NCBI GenBank assembly: GCA_963717125.1
Contig: CAVQVG010000002.1
Coordinates: 124,001-188,000 of the forward strand
DNA length: 64,000 bases
Direction: 5' to 3'
Source of the DNA: RYN-230 sp963717125
GTDB lineage: Bacteria > Actinomycetota > Actinomycetes > Streptosporangiales > Streptosporangiaceae
Shown here: one piece after another, positions 33,801 to 42,712 of the stretch
Layout of the letters: every line of letters starts with the position of its first letter
Position numbering within the stretch: position 1 is the first letter of the stretch
Notes under the pieces: model-generated
Told to the model about the DNA's origin: nothing
The model's database searches: none
The model's input: the letters and a program-made list of their open reading frames with translations, nothing else
Position numbers and translations under genes: made by a program

Positions 33801-35101
33801 CCTCTCTGCTAACGCCGGAGCTGACCGCGTACTGGGACGAGCCCGACTCGTTCACGCTGGCCGCCTACCGGCGCAACGGCGGGTACACCGCGCTGCCCCG
33901 GGCCCTGGCCATGGAGCCGGACCAGGTCATCCAGACCGTGAAGGACTCGGTGCTGCGCGGTCGCGGCGGGGCCGGCTTCCCCACCGGGCTCAAGTGGGGG
34001 TTCATCCCCAAGGGCGGCGACAAGCCGCACTACCTGGTGGTGAACGCCGATGAGTCCGAGCCCGGCGCGTGCAAGGACATGCCGACGCTGCTGAACAACC
34101 CGCAGGCGCTGATCGAGGGTATCGTGATCGCCTGCTACGCGTTCAACGCGCACCGGGCGTTCATCTACGTGCGCGGCGAGGTGCTGCACGTGATCCGCCG
34201 GGTGCACCACGCGGTGGCCGAGGCCTACGAGGCCGGTTACCTGGGGGAGAACATCCTCGGCTCCGGGTTCGACCTGGAGGTGACGGTGCACGCCGGGGCG
34301 GGCGCCTACATCTGCGGCGAGGAGACCGCGCTGCTCGACTCGCTGGAGGGCTACCGCGGCCAGCCCCGGCTCAAGCCGCCGTTCCCGGCTGTGGAGGGGC
34401 TGTACGCCTGCCCGACCGTGGTCAACAACGTGGAGTCGATCGCCACCGTGCCGTACATCATCGGCCACGGCGCGGCCGACTTCGCCGCGATGGGCACCGA
34501 GAAGTCCAAGGGCTTCGGCATCTTCTCGCTGTCCGGGCACGTGACGATCCCGGGCCAGTACGAGGCGCCGCTCGGCACCACGCTGCGTGAGCTGCTCGAC
34601 CTGGCCGGCGGCATCCGGGTGGGGCACCGGCTGAAGTTCTGGACCCCGGGCGGCTCGTCCACCCCCCTGTTCACCGAGGAGGAGCTGGACGTGCCGCTGG
34701 ACTACGAGTCGGTGGCCAAGGCCGGCTCGATGCTGGGCACCCGGTCGGTGCAGCTGTTCGACGAGACCACCTGCGTGGTCCGGGTCGTGCTGCGCTGGAT
34801 CGAGTTCTACCGGCACGAGTCGTGCGGCAAGTGCACCCCGTGCCGGGAGGGCAGCTACTGGGTCGAGCAACTGCTCGAGGACCTGGAGAACGGCCGGGGC
34901 AGCGAGGCCGACCTGGAGAAGCTGCTGGACATCTGCAGCAACATCACCGGCCGGGCGTTCTGCGCCCTGGGCGACTCGATCGAAGCGCCGATCAAGTCGT
35001 CGATCAAGTACTTCCGGGATGAGTACATCGAGCACCTGCGCCACGGCGGCTGCCCGTTCGACCCGGCCGCATCGACGCTATTCGCGATGGAGTCCGCCTG
35101 A
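33797..35101 (+). CDS. nuoF: NADH-quinone oxidoreductase subunit F
   Basis: NADH- and FMN-binding 51-kDa subunit, 434 residues. VLRGRGGAGFPTGLKWGF near residue 51 is the NADH/FMN loop, NADESEPGACKDM follows, and the N3 [4Fe-4S] ligands are in ESCGKCTPCREG near residue 340 with a last cysteine near residue 380. The GTG overlaps the nuoE stop, and the stop overlaps the nuoG ATG. Confidence 0.97.
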   Translation: MTSLLTPELTAYWDEPDSFTLAAYRRNGGYTALPRALAMEPDQVIQTVKDSVLRGRGGAGFPTGLKWGFIPKGGDKPHYLVVNADESEPGACKDMPTLLNNPQALIEGIVIACYAFNAHRAFIYVRGEVLHVIRRVHHAVAEAYEAGYLGENILGSGFDLEVTVHAGAGAYICGEETALLDSLEGYRGQPRLKPPFPAVEGLYACPTVVNNVESIATVPYIIGHGAADFAAMGTEKSKGFGIFSLSGHVTIPGQYEAPLGTTLRELLDLAGGIRVGHRLKFWTPGGSSTPLFTEEELDVPLDYESVAKAGSMLGTRSVQLFDETTCVVRVVLRWIEFYRHESCGKCTPCREGSYWVEQLLEDLENGRGSEADLEKLLDICSNITGRAFCALGDSIEAPIKSSIKYFRDEYIEHLRHGGCPFDPAASTLFAMESA

Positions 35102-37551
35102 TGACAGTTGAGGCAACAGGCACCGGTGCCATCACCCGGCCGGCCGACGGGGTGACCGTCACCATCGACGGGTTCGAGATCACCGTGCCCAAGGGGACGC
35201 TGGTCATCAGGGCCGCCGAACTGCTCGGCATCCAGATACCGCGGTTCTGCGATCACCCGCTGCTCGACCCCATCGGCGCCTGCCGGCAGTGCCTGGTGCA
35301 CATCGAGGGCCAGCCCAAGCCGCCCGCCTCGTGCACCACCACCTGCACCGAGGGCATGGTGGTGCACACCCAGCTGACCTCGCCGGTGGCGGAGAAGGCG
35401 CAGCGCGGCATGATGGAGCTGCTGCTGGTGAACCACCCGCTGGACTGCCCGATGTGCGACAAGGGCGGCGAGTGCCCGCTGCAGAACCAGGCCATGTCCA
35501 CCGGGCAGGGTGAGACCAGGTTCCACGGCCCGAAGCGGACGTTCCCCAAGCCGATCGCGCTGTCCACCGAGGTGCTGCTGGACCGGGAACGCTGCATCCA
35601 GTGCGCCCGGTGCACCAGGTTCGCCGAGCAGATCCCCGGCGACCCGCTCATCGAGCTGCTCGACCGCGGCCCGCAGGAGCAGGTCGGCATCGCCGCGGAC
35701 GAGCCGTTCGACTCGTACTTCTCCGGCAACACGGTGCAGATCTGCCCGGTGGGCGCGCTCACCAGCGCCGCCTACCGGTTCCGGGCCCGGCCGTTCGACC
35801 TGGTGTCCACGCCGAGCGTGTGCGAGCACTGCGCGGCCGGCTGCCGGCAGCGCACCGATCACCGGCGCGGCGTGGTCACCCGGCGGCTGGCCGGCCAGGA
35901 CCCGCAGGTCAACGAGGAGTGGAACTGCGACAAGGGCCGCTGGGCGTTCACCTACGCCACCCAGCCGGACCGGCTGAACGGTCCCTTGGTGCGTAACGCC
36001 GACGGCGTGCTGGTGCCGGCGTCCTGGCCCGAGGCGTTCGCAGCGGCCGCCCGCGGCCTGGCGGCCGCGCGGGGCCGGGCCGCGGTGCTGACCGGCGGGC
36101 GGCTCACCGTCGAGGACGCCTACGCCTACGCCAAGTTCGCCCGGGTCGCGCTGGGCAGCAACGACATCGACATGCGGGCCCGGGCGCACTCGGCCGAGGA
36201 GACGGAGTTCCTGGCCGGACGGGTGGCCGGGCACGGCATCGACGTCAGCTACACCGACCTGGAGCGCGCCCCCGCAGTGCTGCTGGCCGGGTTCGAGCCG
36301 GACGACGAGTCGCCCATCGTGTTCCTCCGGCTGCGCAAGGCGGCCCGGCGCGGCACGCTGACCGTCTACTCCATCGCCGCGCTGGCCAGTCGCGGGCTGA
36401 CCCGGATGTCCGGGGTGCTGCTGCGCACCGTGCCGGGGGCCGAGGCCGCCGCGCTGGGCGGCCTGATCAGCGGCACCGGCCTGGACGAGGCGGGCCGCGC
36501 GGCCGCCGGGGCGCTGACCGCGGAGGGGGCCATCATCCTGGTCGGCGAGCGGCTGGCCGAGGTGCCCGGCGCGCTCGGCGCCGCGGACCGGCTGGCCCGG
36601 GCGACCGGCGCCCGGCTGGCCTGGGTGCCCCGCCGGGCCGGCGAGCGGGGCGCGATCGAGGCGGGCGCGCTGCCCAACCTGCTGCCCGGCGGGCGGCTGG
36701 TGGCCAGCTCGCAGGCCCGCGCCGAGGTGGCCCGGGCCTGGGGGGTGGCCGCGCTGCCGGCCGGGCCGGGCCGGGACACCGGGGAGATCCTGGCCGCCGC
36801 CGAACGCGACCTGGACGCCGTGCTGGTCGGCGGCGTCGACCTGGACGACCTGCCCGACCCGGCGGCCGCCCGGGCGGCCCTGGCGGCGGCCCCGTTCGTG
36901 GTCAGCCTGGAGCTGCGGCCGAGCGCGGTCACCGACCGGGCCGACGTGGTGCTCCCGGTGGCCGCGGTGGCCGAGAAGGATGGCACGTTCGTGAACTGGG
37001 AAGGCCGCGCGGGCACGTTCCGCGCGGCGCTCCAGGTCCCCGGCATCGAGTCCGACCTGCACGTGCTGCGCCGGATCGCGGACGAGATGGATGTGCACCT
37101 CGGCCTGCCCGACGCGGCCGCGGCGCGCGCGGAACTGGCCGCGCTGGGCGCGGGCGCCGGGTCGGCCGACCCGGCCGAGACCGGGTCCGCCGCGCCGCTC
37201 GCTCCGGTACCGGAGAGCAGGCCGCCCGAGGTGGGTCGCGGCCAGGCCATCCTGGCCACCTGGAGCCAGCTCCTGGACGCCGGGCGGATGCAGGACGGCG
37301 AGCCGTTCCTGGCCGGCACGGCCCGGCCGGTGGTGGCCCGGCTGTCCGCGGCCACCGCGGCGCAGGCCGGGGTGGCCGGCGGCGGTAAGGTCACTGTTGC
37401 CACTGACCGCGGTTCGCTGACCCTGCCGGTCGAAGTGACCGAGATGGCGGACCAGGTGGTGTGGCTGCCGGCCCATTCCGACGGGTCCCAGGTGCGGCGT
37501 GAGCTCGGGGCCGGCCACGGCAGCCTGGTGACCTTGAGGAGCGCGCAATGA
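35101..37551 (+). CDS. nuoG: NADH-quinone oxidoreductase subunit G
   Basis: Large 75-kDa subunit, 816 residues. An N-terminal [2Fe-2S] ferredoxin domain (RFCDHPLLDPIGACRQC) comes first. The His/Cys N5 ligands follow in HPLDCPMCDKGGEC near residue 114, then N4 in CIQCARCTRF and the later ICPVGAL, then CEHCAAGCRQ with NCDKGR, the extra N7-type cluster found in some bacteria. The rest is a degenerate molybdopterin-oxidoreductase-like domain. Ala/Gly-rich linkers occupy about residues 675-710. It overlaps nuoF and nuoH by one and four bases. Confidence 0.96.
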   Translation: MTVEATGTGAITRPADGVTVTIDGFEITVPKGTLVIRAAELLGIQIPRFCDHPLLDPIGACRQCLVHIEGQPKPPASCTTTCTEGMVVHTQLTSPVAEKAQRGMMELLLVNHPLDCPMCDKGGECPLQNQAMSTGQGETRFHGPKRTFPKPIALSTEVLLDRERCIQCARCTRFAEQIPGDPLIELLDRGPQEQVGIAADEPFDSYFSGNTVQICPVGALTSAAYRFRARPFDLVSTPSVCEHCAAGCRQRTDHRRGVVTRRLAGQDPQVNEEWNCDKGRWAFTYATQPDRLNGPLVRNADGVLVPASWPEAFAAAARGLAAARGRAAVLTGGRLTVEDAYAYAKFARVALGSNDIDMRARAHSAEETEFLAGRVAGHGIDVSYTDLERAPAVLLAGFEPDDESPIVFLRLRKAARRGTLTVYSIAALASRGLTRMSGVLLRTVPGAEAAALGGLISGTGLDEAGRAAAGALTAEGAIILVGERLAEVPGALGAADRLARATGARLAWVPRRAGERGAIEAGALPNLLPGGRLVASSQARAEVARAWGVAALPAGPGRDTGEILAAAERDLDAVLVGGVDLDDLPDPAAARAALAAAPFVVSLELRPSAVTDRADVVLPVAAVAEKDGTFVNWEGRAGTFRAALQVPGIESDLHVLRRIADEMDVHLGLPDAAAARAELAALGAGAGSADPAETGSAAPLAPVPESRPPEVGRGQAILATWSQLLDAGRMQDGEPFLAGTARPVVARLSAATAAQAGVAGGGKVTVATDRGSLTLPVEVTEMADQVVWLPAHSDGSQVRRELGAGHGSLVTLRSAQ

Positions 37552-38963
37552 CCGGTTCTGCCAGCGTGGCTGGCTCGCGGCTGCTCGCCGCCGCCGGCCC
37601 GACCCTGGCCAGCTTCTATCACCAGCCGTGGTGGCTGGTGATCATCAAGGTGCTGTTCATCTTCCTCTTCCTGGTGCTGGTCACCCTGTTCATGATCTGG
37701 GCGGAACGCCGGGTCATCGGGCGGATGCAGCAGCGGCCGGGACCGAACCGGGCGGGCAAGTACGGGCTGCTCCAGTCGCTGATGGACGGCATCAAGCTGG
37801 CGCTCAAGGAAGACATCGTGCCGCGGCATGTGGACATGCTGCTGTTCTGGATGGCCCCGGCCATCGCCGCGATCCCGGCGTTCATCAGCTTCGCGATCAT
37901 CCCGTTCGGCCCCGAGGTGTCCATCTTCGGCGTGCGGACCCCGCTCCAGCTGGCTGACCTGCCGGTCGCCGTGCTGCTGGTGCTGGCCATGAGCTCGCTG
38001 GGGGTGTACGGCATCGTGCTGGCCGGCTGGGCGTCCGGGTCGCCGTACCCGCTACTCGGCGGGCTGCGCTCGTCGGCCCAGGTGATCAGCTACGAGATCG
38101 CGATGGGGCTGTCCTTCGTCGCGGTCTTCCTCTACTCGGGCTCGCTGTCCACCACCCAGATCGTCAACGCGCAGGCCGGCAGCAACACCACCTTCCACCT
38201 GTTCGGGGCGACCCTGCACTACCCGTCCTGGTTCGCGGTGCTGCTGTTCCCGTCCTTCGTGATCTACCTGATCACCATGGTGGGCGAGACCAACCGGCTG
38301 CCGTTCGACCTCCCCGAGGGCGAAGGCGAGCTGGTCGGCGGGTTCCACACGGAGTACGCCTCGCTCAAGTTCGCGCTGTTCTACCTGGCCGAGTACATCA
38401 ACATGACCACGGTCGCCGGGCTGGCCACCACGCTGTTCCTGGGTGGCTGGCGCGCGCCCTGGCCGATCAGCGTCTGGTCCGGGGCGAACTCCGGCTGGTA
38501 TCCGATCCTGTGGTTCCTGATCAAGGTCGGGATCCTGCTGTTCTGCTTCATCTGGCTGCGCGGCACGCTGCCCCGGATCCGCTACGACCAGCTGATGCGG
38601 TTCGGCTGGAAGGTGCTGATCCCGGCCTCGCTGGTGTGGATCCTGGTCATCGCGACCATCCGGGTCTGGCGCACCCACGGCGGCAGCCCGGCCGTGTACA
38701 CCGTGGGCGGCCTGCTCCTGGTCGCCCTGCTCGCGCTGCTGTTCATGGCGGACACCGCGATGCAGCGCCGCCAGGAGGCGGCCACCGCGGCCACCGAGGT
38801 CACGGCGGGCGACGAGGTATCGACCCGGGCGGACGACTCGGTGGCCTTCCCGGTCCCGCCGATGGACCTGCCGCACTACCACGGGATCGGGGTGACCGTG
38901 CCCACCGGACCCGGCACGCCAGAGTCCGCCAACGGGACGACGAAGGAGGTGACCGGTGCCTGA
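37548..38963 (+). CDS. nuoH: NADH-quinone oxidoreductase subunit H
   Basis: Membrane subunit at the junction with the peripheral arm, 471 residues, about eight transmembrane helices. The family motifs are WAERRVIGRMQQRPGPNR near residue 46, EDIVPRHVD and the charged loop GETNRLPFDLPEGEGELVGG near residue 246. The C-terminal 60 residues are a hydrophilic extension typical of actinobacteria. The ATG overlaps the nuoG stop, and the end overlaps nuoI by eight bases. Confidence 0.97.
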   Translation: MTGSASVAGSRLLAAAGPTLASFYHQPWWLVIIKVLFIFLFLVLVTLFMIWAERRVIGRMQQRPGPNRAGKYGLLQSLMDGIKLALKEDIVPRHVDMLLFWMAPAIAAIPAFISFAIIPFGPEVSIFGVRTPLQLADLPVAVLLVLAMSSLGVYGIVLAGWASGSPYPLLGGLRSSAQVISYEIAMGLSFVAVFLYSGSLSTTQIVNAQAGSNTTFHLFGATLHYPSWFAVLLFPSFVIYLITMVGETNRLPFDLPEGEGELVGGFHTEYASLKFALFYLAEYINMTTVAGLATTLFLGGWRAPWPISVWSGANSGWYPILWFLIKVGILLFCFIWLRGTLPRIRYDQLMRFGWKVLIPASLVWILVIATIRVWRTHGGSPAVYTVGGLLLVALLALLFMADTAMQRRQEAATAATEVTAGDEVSTRADDSVAFPVPPMDLPHYHGIGVTVPTGPGTPESANGTTKEVTGA

Positions 38964-39582
38964 GTTCCTGGGGCCCGTCAAGGGCTTCGGCACGACCTTC
39001 CGGCAGATGTTCAAGAAGGTCAACACCGTCGAGTACCCCGAGCAGAAGAACCCCACCGCCCCCCGGTTCCACGGCCGTCACCAGCTCAACCGGTGGCCCG
39101 ACGGGCTGGAGAAGTGCATCGGCTGTGAGCTGTGCGCCTGGGCGTGCCCGGCGGACGCGATCTACGTGGAAGGCGAGGACAACACCGAGGAAGAACGGTT
39201 TTCCCCGGGGGAACGGTACGGCGCGGTCTACCAGATCAACTACCTGCGCTGCATTCTCTGCGGGCTGTGCGTGGAGGCGTGCCCGACCCGCGCGCTGACC
39301 ATGACCAACGAGTACGAGATCGCCGACGACAGCCGGGAGAGCCTGATCTGGACCAAGGAGCAGCTGCTCGCGCCGCTGCTGCCCGGCATGGAGGCGCCAC
39401 CGCACGAGATGCGGCTGGGCCAGACCGAGCGGGACTACTACCTGCTCCGCAACGCGGGTGTGGCCGAGCCAACCGGCGCCGACGAGGAGCCCGCCCCGGG
39501 CAACGAAGGTGAAGTAACCCGGCCCGACCCGTCGCTGTGGGCGCCCTCCGACTCGGCTGATGAGGCGGAGGATCGGTCATGA
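38956..39582 (+). CDS. nuoI: NADH-quinone oxidoreductase subunit I
   Basis: Ferredoxin-like subunit with clusters N6a and N6b that pass electrons to NuoB. The 208 residues contain two classic motifs, CIGCELCAWACPADAI near residue 55 and CILCGLCVEACPTRAL near residue 99. The acidic C-terminal tail from residue 175 is variable. GTG start within the last codons of nuoH, preceded by AAGGAGGT. The stop overlaps the nuoJ ATG. Confidence 0.97.
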   Translation: MPEFLGPVKGFGTTFRQMFKKVNTVEYPEQKNPTAPRFHGRHQLNRWPDGLEKCIGCELCAWACPADAIYVEGEDNTEEERFSPGERYGAVYQINYLRCILCGLCVEACPTRALTMTNEYEIADDSRESLIWTKEQLLAPLLPGMEAPPHEMRLGQTERDYYLLRNAGVAEPTGADEEPAPGNEGEVTRPDPSLWAPSDSADEAEDRS

Positions 39583-40385
39583 CGCACGGGACGCTGGCCC
39601 TCACGCACGTGGCCGCGACCACCCAGCAGGTGGCGTTCTGGCTGCTGGCGGTGATCTCGGTGGGCGCGGCGCTGGGCATGATCCTGGTCCGCAAGGCGGT
39701 CTACTGCGCGGTGCTGCTCGCCGTCGTGATGCTCTGCCTGGCCGTGCTGTACGCCATCGAGGGTGCCCCGTTCCTGGCCTTCGTCCAGGTCATCGTGTAC
39801 ACCGGCGCGGTGCTGATGCTCTTCCTGTTCGTGCTGATGATCGTGGGCATCCGGGCCAAGGACTCGATCGTGGAGACGCTCAAGGGCCAGCGGGTGGCCG
39901 CTGGGCTGGCCGGCATCGGCCTGCTGGTGCTGCTCTCGCTGACCATCGGGCACGCGGTGCTCGGCCCGGCGCCCGCGGAGACCGCCAGCTTCGGGGCGAC
40001 CAACGTGAACGCCATCGCCCGGCTGATCTTCACCACGTACGTGTTCCCGTTCGAGGTGACCAGCGCGCTGCTGATCACCGCGGCGCTGGGCGCCATGGTG
40101 CTCGCGCACCGGGAGCGCACCGAGCCCAAGCTGACCCAGCGCGACCTGTCCAGGATCCGGGTGGCCAGCGGCCGGGCCCCGCTGCCCGGCCCCGGGACCT
40201 ATGCCCGGCACAACGCGGTGGACATGCCGGCCCTGCTGCCGGACGGCACTCCCGCTCAGGACTCGGTCAGCCCGTTCATCACCCACCGCATCGAGCCGCC
40301 TGGCATCGAGCCCGGCGGCCGGGTGCTGACTGACGAGCAGCGCACTCTGCTGGGCAGCGGCAGTCAGGAAGGTGAGCAGGAATGA
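39579..40385 (+). CDS. nuoJ: NADH-quinone oxidoreductase subunit J
   Basis: Membrane subunit with five transmembrane helices in the first 180 residues of 268. The conserved third helix reads FVQVIVYTGAVLMLFLFVLM near residue 68, the site of the NuoJ pi-bulge. The last 80 residues are hydrophilic, as in other actinobacterial NuoJ. Its stop overlaps the nuoK start. Confidence 0.95.
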   Translation: MTHGTLALTHVAATTQQVAFWLLAVISVGAALGMILVRKAVYCAVLLAVVMLCLAVLYAIEGAPFLAFVQVIVYTGAVLMLFLFVLMIVGIRAKDSIVETLKGQRVAAGLAGIGLLVLLSLTIGHAVLGPAPAETASFGATNVNAIARLIFTTYVFPFEVTSALLITAALGAMVLAHRERTEPKLTQRDLSRIRVASGRAPLPGPGTYARHNAVDMPALLPDGTPAQDSVSPFITHRIEPPGIEPGGRVLTDEQRTLLGSGSQEGEQE

Positions 40386-40681
40386 GCCCCGGCGACTTCG
40401 TGGCGCTGGCCGTCGTGCTGTTCGTGATCGGCGCCGTGGGCGTGCTGGTGCGGCGCAACGCCATGGTCATCTTCATGTGCGTGGAGCTGATGCTGAACGC
40501 GGTCAACCTCGCCTTCGTGGCCTTCGCCCGGCTGCACAACAACCTGGGTGGCCAGGTCATCGCGTTCTTCGTCATGGTCGTGGCGGCGGCCGAGGTCGTA
40601 GTGGGCCTGGCCATCCTGATGGCCATCTTCCGCGCCCGCAGGTCCGCGTCGGTGGATGACGCGAGCCTGCTCAAGTACTAG
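40382..40681 (+). CDS. nuoK: NADH-quinone oxidoreductase subunit K
   Basis: Short antiporter-like subunit of 99 residues with three membrane helices. The conserved glutamate lies in MCVELMLNAVNLAFVAF near residue 35, and a second in AAAEVVVGLAILMAIFR near residue 70. The ATG overlaps the nuoJ stop. A 74-base gap without recognised signals separates it from nuoL, the largest gap within the operon. Confidence 0.97.
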   Translation: MSPGDFVALAVVLFVIGAVGVLVRRNAMVIFMCVELMLNAVNLAFVAFARLHNNLGGQVIAFFVMVVAAAEVVVGLAILMAIFRARRSASVDDASLLKY

Positions 40682-40755
40682 GACGTCGCGAGGCGTCACT
40701 GGATGTCACCGGGCTGGCGGATGGGTTGGCCCGCTGATTCACGAGGAGTAACGCA

Positions 40756-42699
40756 GTGACAGGCTCACTTGCGGTTGCGCAGTCGGCCGCGGCGCACGCC
40801 GAGGCCACCTTGCCCGCCGTCGGCGCGCAGCGGGCGGCGTGGCTGCTGCTCGTGTTCCCCCTGATCGGCGCCGTGGTGCTGCTGCTCGGCGGGAAGCGGA
40901 CCGACCGCTGGGGGCACCTGCTGGGCGTGGCCATGCCGCTGGCCGCGTTCGTCTACGCGCTGATCGCGTTCGCCCAGATGCTCGGCTACCCCGGCGCCCA
41001 GCGCAGCCGGGACGTGCAGGTCTACCAGTGGATCGCGGTCGGCTCGTTCAAGGTCAACGTCGGCCTGCAGCTCGACCAGCTGTCGATCTGCTTCGTGCTG
41101 CTGATCACGGGGGTCGGCTCGCTGATCCACATCTTCTCGGTCGGCTACATGGCCCACGACCCCGGGCGGCGCCGGTTCTTCGGCTACATGAACCTGTTCC
41201 TGGCGGCCATGCTGCTGCTCGTGCTGGCCGACAACTACCTGCTGCTGTACGCCGGCTGGGAGGGCGTCGGCCTGGCCTCGTACCTGCTCATCGGGTTCTG
41301 GCAGTACAAGCCGGCCGCCGCGGTGGCAGCCAAGAAGGCGTTCATCGCCAACCGGGTCGGTGACGCCGGGCTGTCGCTGGGCATCATGCTCATGTTCAGC
41401 ACGTTCGGCACGGTGACGTTCGCCGGGGTGTTCTCGCACGCCCACCAGGCGGGCCCGGGCGTGCTGACCGCGCTGGGGCTGCTGCTGCTGCTCGGCGCGT
41501 GCGGCAAGTCGGCCCAGTTGCCGCTGCAGTCCTGGCTGCTCGACGCGATGGAGGGCCCGACCCCGGTCTCGGCGCTGATCCACGCCGCGACCATGGTCAC
41601 CGCGGGCGTCTACCTGATCATCCGGTCCGGCCCGATCTTCGACCTGACCGCGGACGCCCGGCTGGCCGTGGCCATCGTGGGCGCGGCCACCCTGCTGTTC
41701 GGCGGGCTCATCGCCTCGGCCAAGGACGACATCAAGAAGTCGCTGGCCGGGTCGACGATGAGCCAGATCGGCTACATGATGCTGGCCGCCGGGGTGGGGC
41801 CCGCGGGTTACCCGTTCGCGATCGCGCTGCTGCTGGCGCACGGGTTCTACAAGGCCGGGCTGTTCCTCGACGCCGGGTCGATCATGCACGGGATGAACGA
41901 CGAGGTGAACATGCGCCGCTTCGGCGGCTTGTTCTCGGTCCTGCCGCTCACGTTCACCACGTTCGTGGCGTGTTACCTGGCCATCATCGGCATCCCGCCG
42001 TTCTCCGGGTTCTTCGCCAAGGACACGGTGATCGACGCGGCCTACCACGATGGCAGCACCACGGGCTGGATCGTCGGCACCGCGGCGCTGATCGGCGCGG
42101 GCCTCACGTCGTTCTACATGACCCGGATGCTGTTCATGACGTTCTTCGGGAAGCGCCGCTGGGCGGCGGACGCCCACCCGCACGAGGCGCCGCCGGTGAT
42201 GACCTGGCCGGTGATCGTGCTGGCCCTCGGCGCGCTGGGCTTCGGTGCGTTCGAGGTCCTCGGTGACCGGCTGGCTCGCTTCCTCGGCCCGGTGACGGGC
42301 TACATACCGCCCCAGCCGGCCGTGTTCACCCTGGCCGGCGGCATAGCCCTGGTCCTAGTGGTGATCTTCGGGGTGCTCGCCTGGCTGTTGTTCGGGCGCC
42401 GGCCGGTGCCGGAGACCGCCCCGGCCGCCGGGCCCGCGGTCACCGCGGCGCGCAAGGACCTGTACGGCGACGCGATCAACGAATCGCTGCTGATGCGGCC
42501 GGGGCAGTGGCTGACCCGGCTGTCCGTGTACTTCGACAACCGGGGCGTGGACGGGCTGGTGAACACCGTGGCCGCGACCATCGGCGGCACCTCGGGCCGG
42601 ATGCGCCGGATCCAGACCGGGTTCGTCCGGTCCTACGCGCTGTCCATGTTCCTCGGCGGGGTGCTGCTGGTCGGCGCCCTGCTGCTGGCGAGAATCTAG
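40756..42699 (+). CDS. nuoL: NADH-quinone oxidoreductase subunit L
   Basis: Antiporter-like proton-pumping subunit, 647 residues and about 16 helices. Visible motifs include WEGVGLASYLLIGFW near residue 169 with the conserved glutamate, the PLQSWLLDAMEGPTPVSALI segment near residue 255 and KKSLAGSTMSQIGYM near residue 330. The C-terminal amphipathic lateral-helix region ends in a hydrophobic anchor. GTG start preceded by GAGGAG. Fourteen bases precede nuoM. Confidence 0.97.
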   Translation: MTGSLAVAQSAAAHAEATLPAVGAQRAAWLLLVFPLIGAVVLLLGGKRTDRWGHLLGVAMPLAAFVYALIAFAQMLGYPGAQRSRDVQVYQWIAVGSFKVNVGLQLDQLSICFVLLITGVGSLIHIFSVGYMAHDPGRRRFFGYMNLFLAAMLLLVLADNYLLLYAGWEGVGLASYLLIGFWQYKPAAAVAAKKAFIANRVGDAGLSLGIMLMFSTFGTVTFAGVFSHAHQAGPGVLTALGLLLLLGACGKSAQLPLQSWLLDAMEGPTPVSALIHAATMVTAGVYLIIRSGPIFDLTADARLAVAIVGAATLLFGGLIASAKDDIKKSLAGSTMSQIGYMMLAAGVGPAGYPFAIALLLAHGFYKAGLFLDAGSIMHGMNDEVNMRRFGGLFSVLPLTFTTFVACYLAIIGIPPFSGFFAKDTVIDAAYHDGSTTGWIVGTAALIGAGLTSFYMTRMLFMTFFGKRRWAADAHPHEAPPVMTWPVIVLALGALGFGAFEVLGDRLARFLGPVTGYIPPQPAVFTLAGGIALVLVVIFGVLAWLLFGRRPVPETAPAAGPAVTAARKDLYGDAINESLLMRPGQWLTRLSVYFDNRGVDGLVNTVAATIGGTSGRMRRIQTGFVRSYALSMFLGGVLLVGALLLARI

Positions 42700-42712
42700 G
42701 AGACCGCCGCTC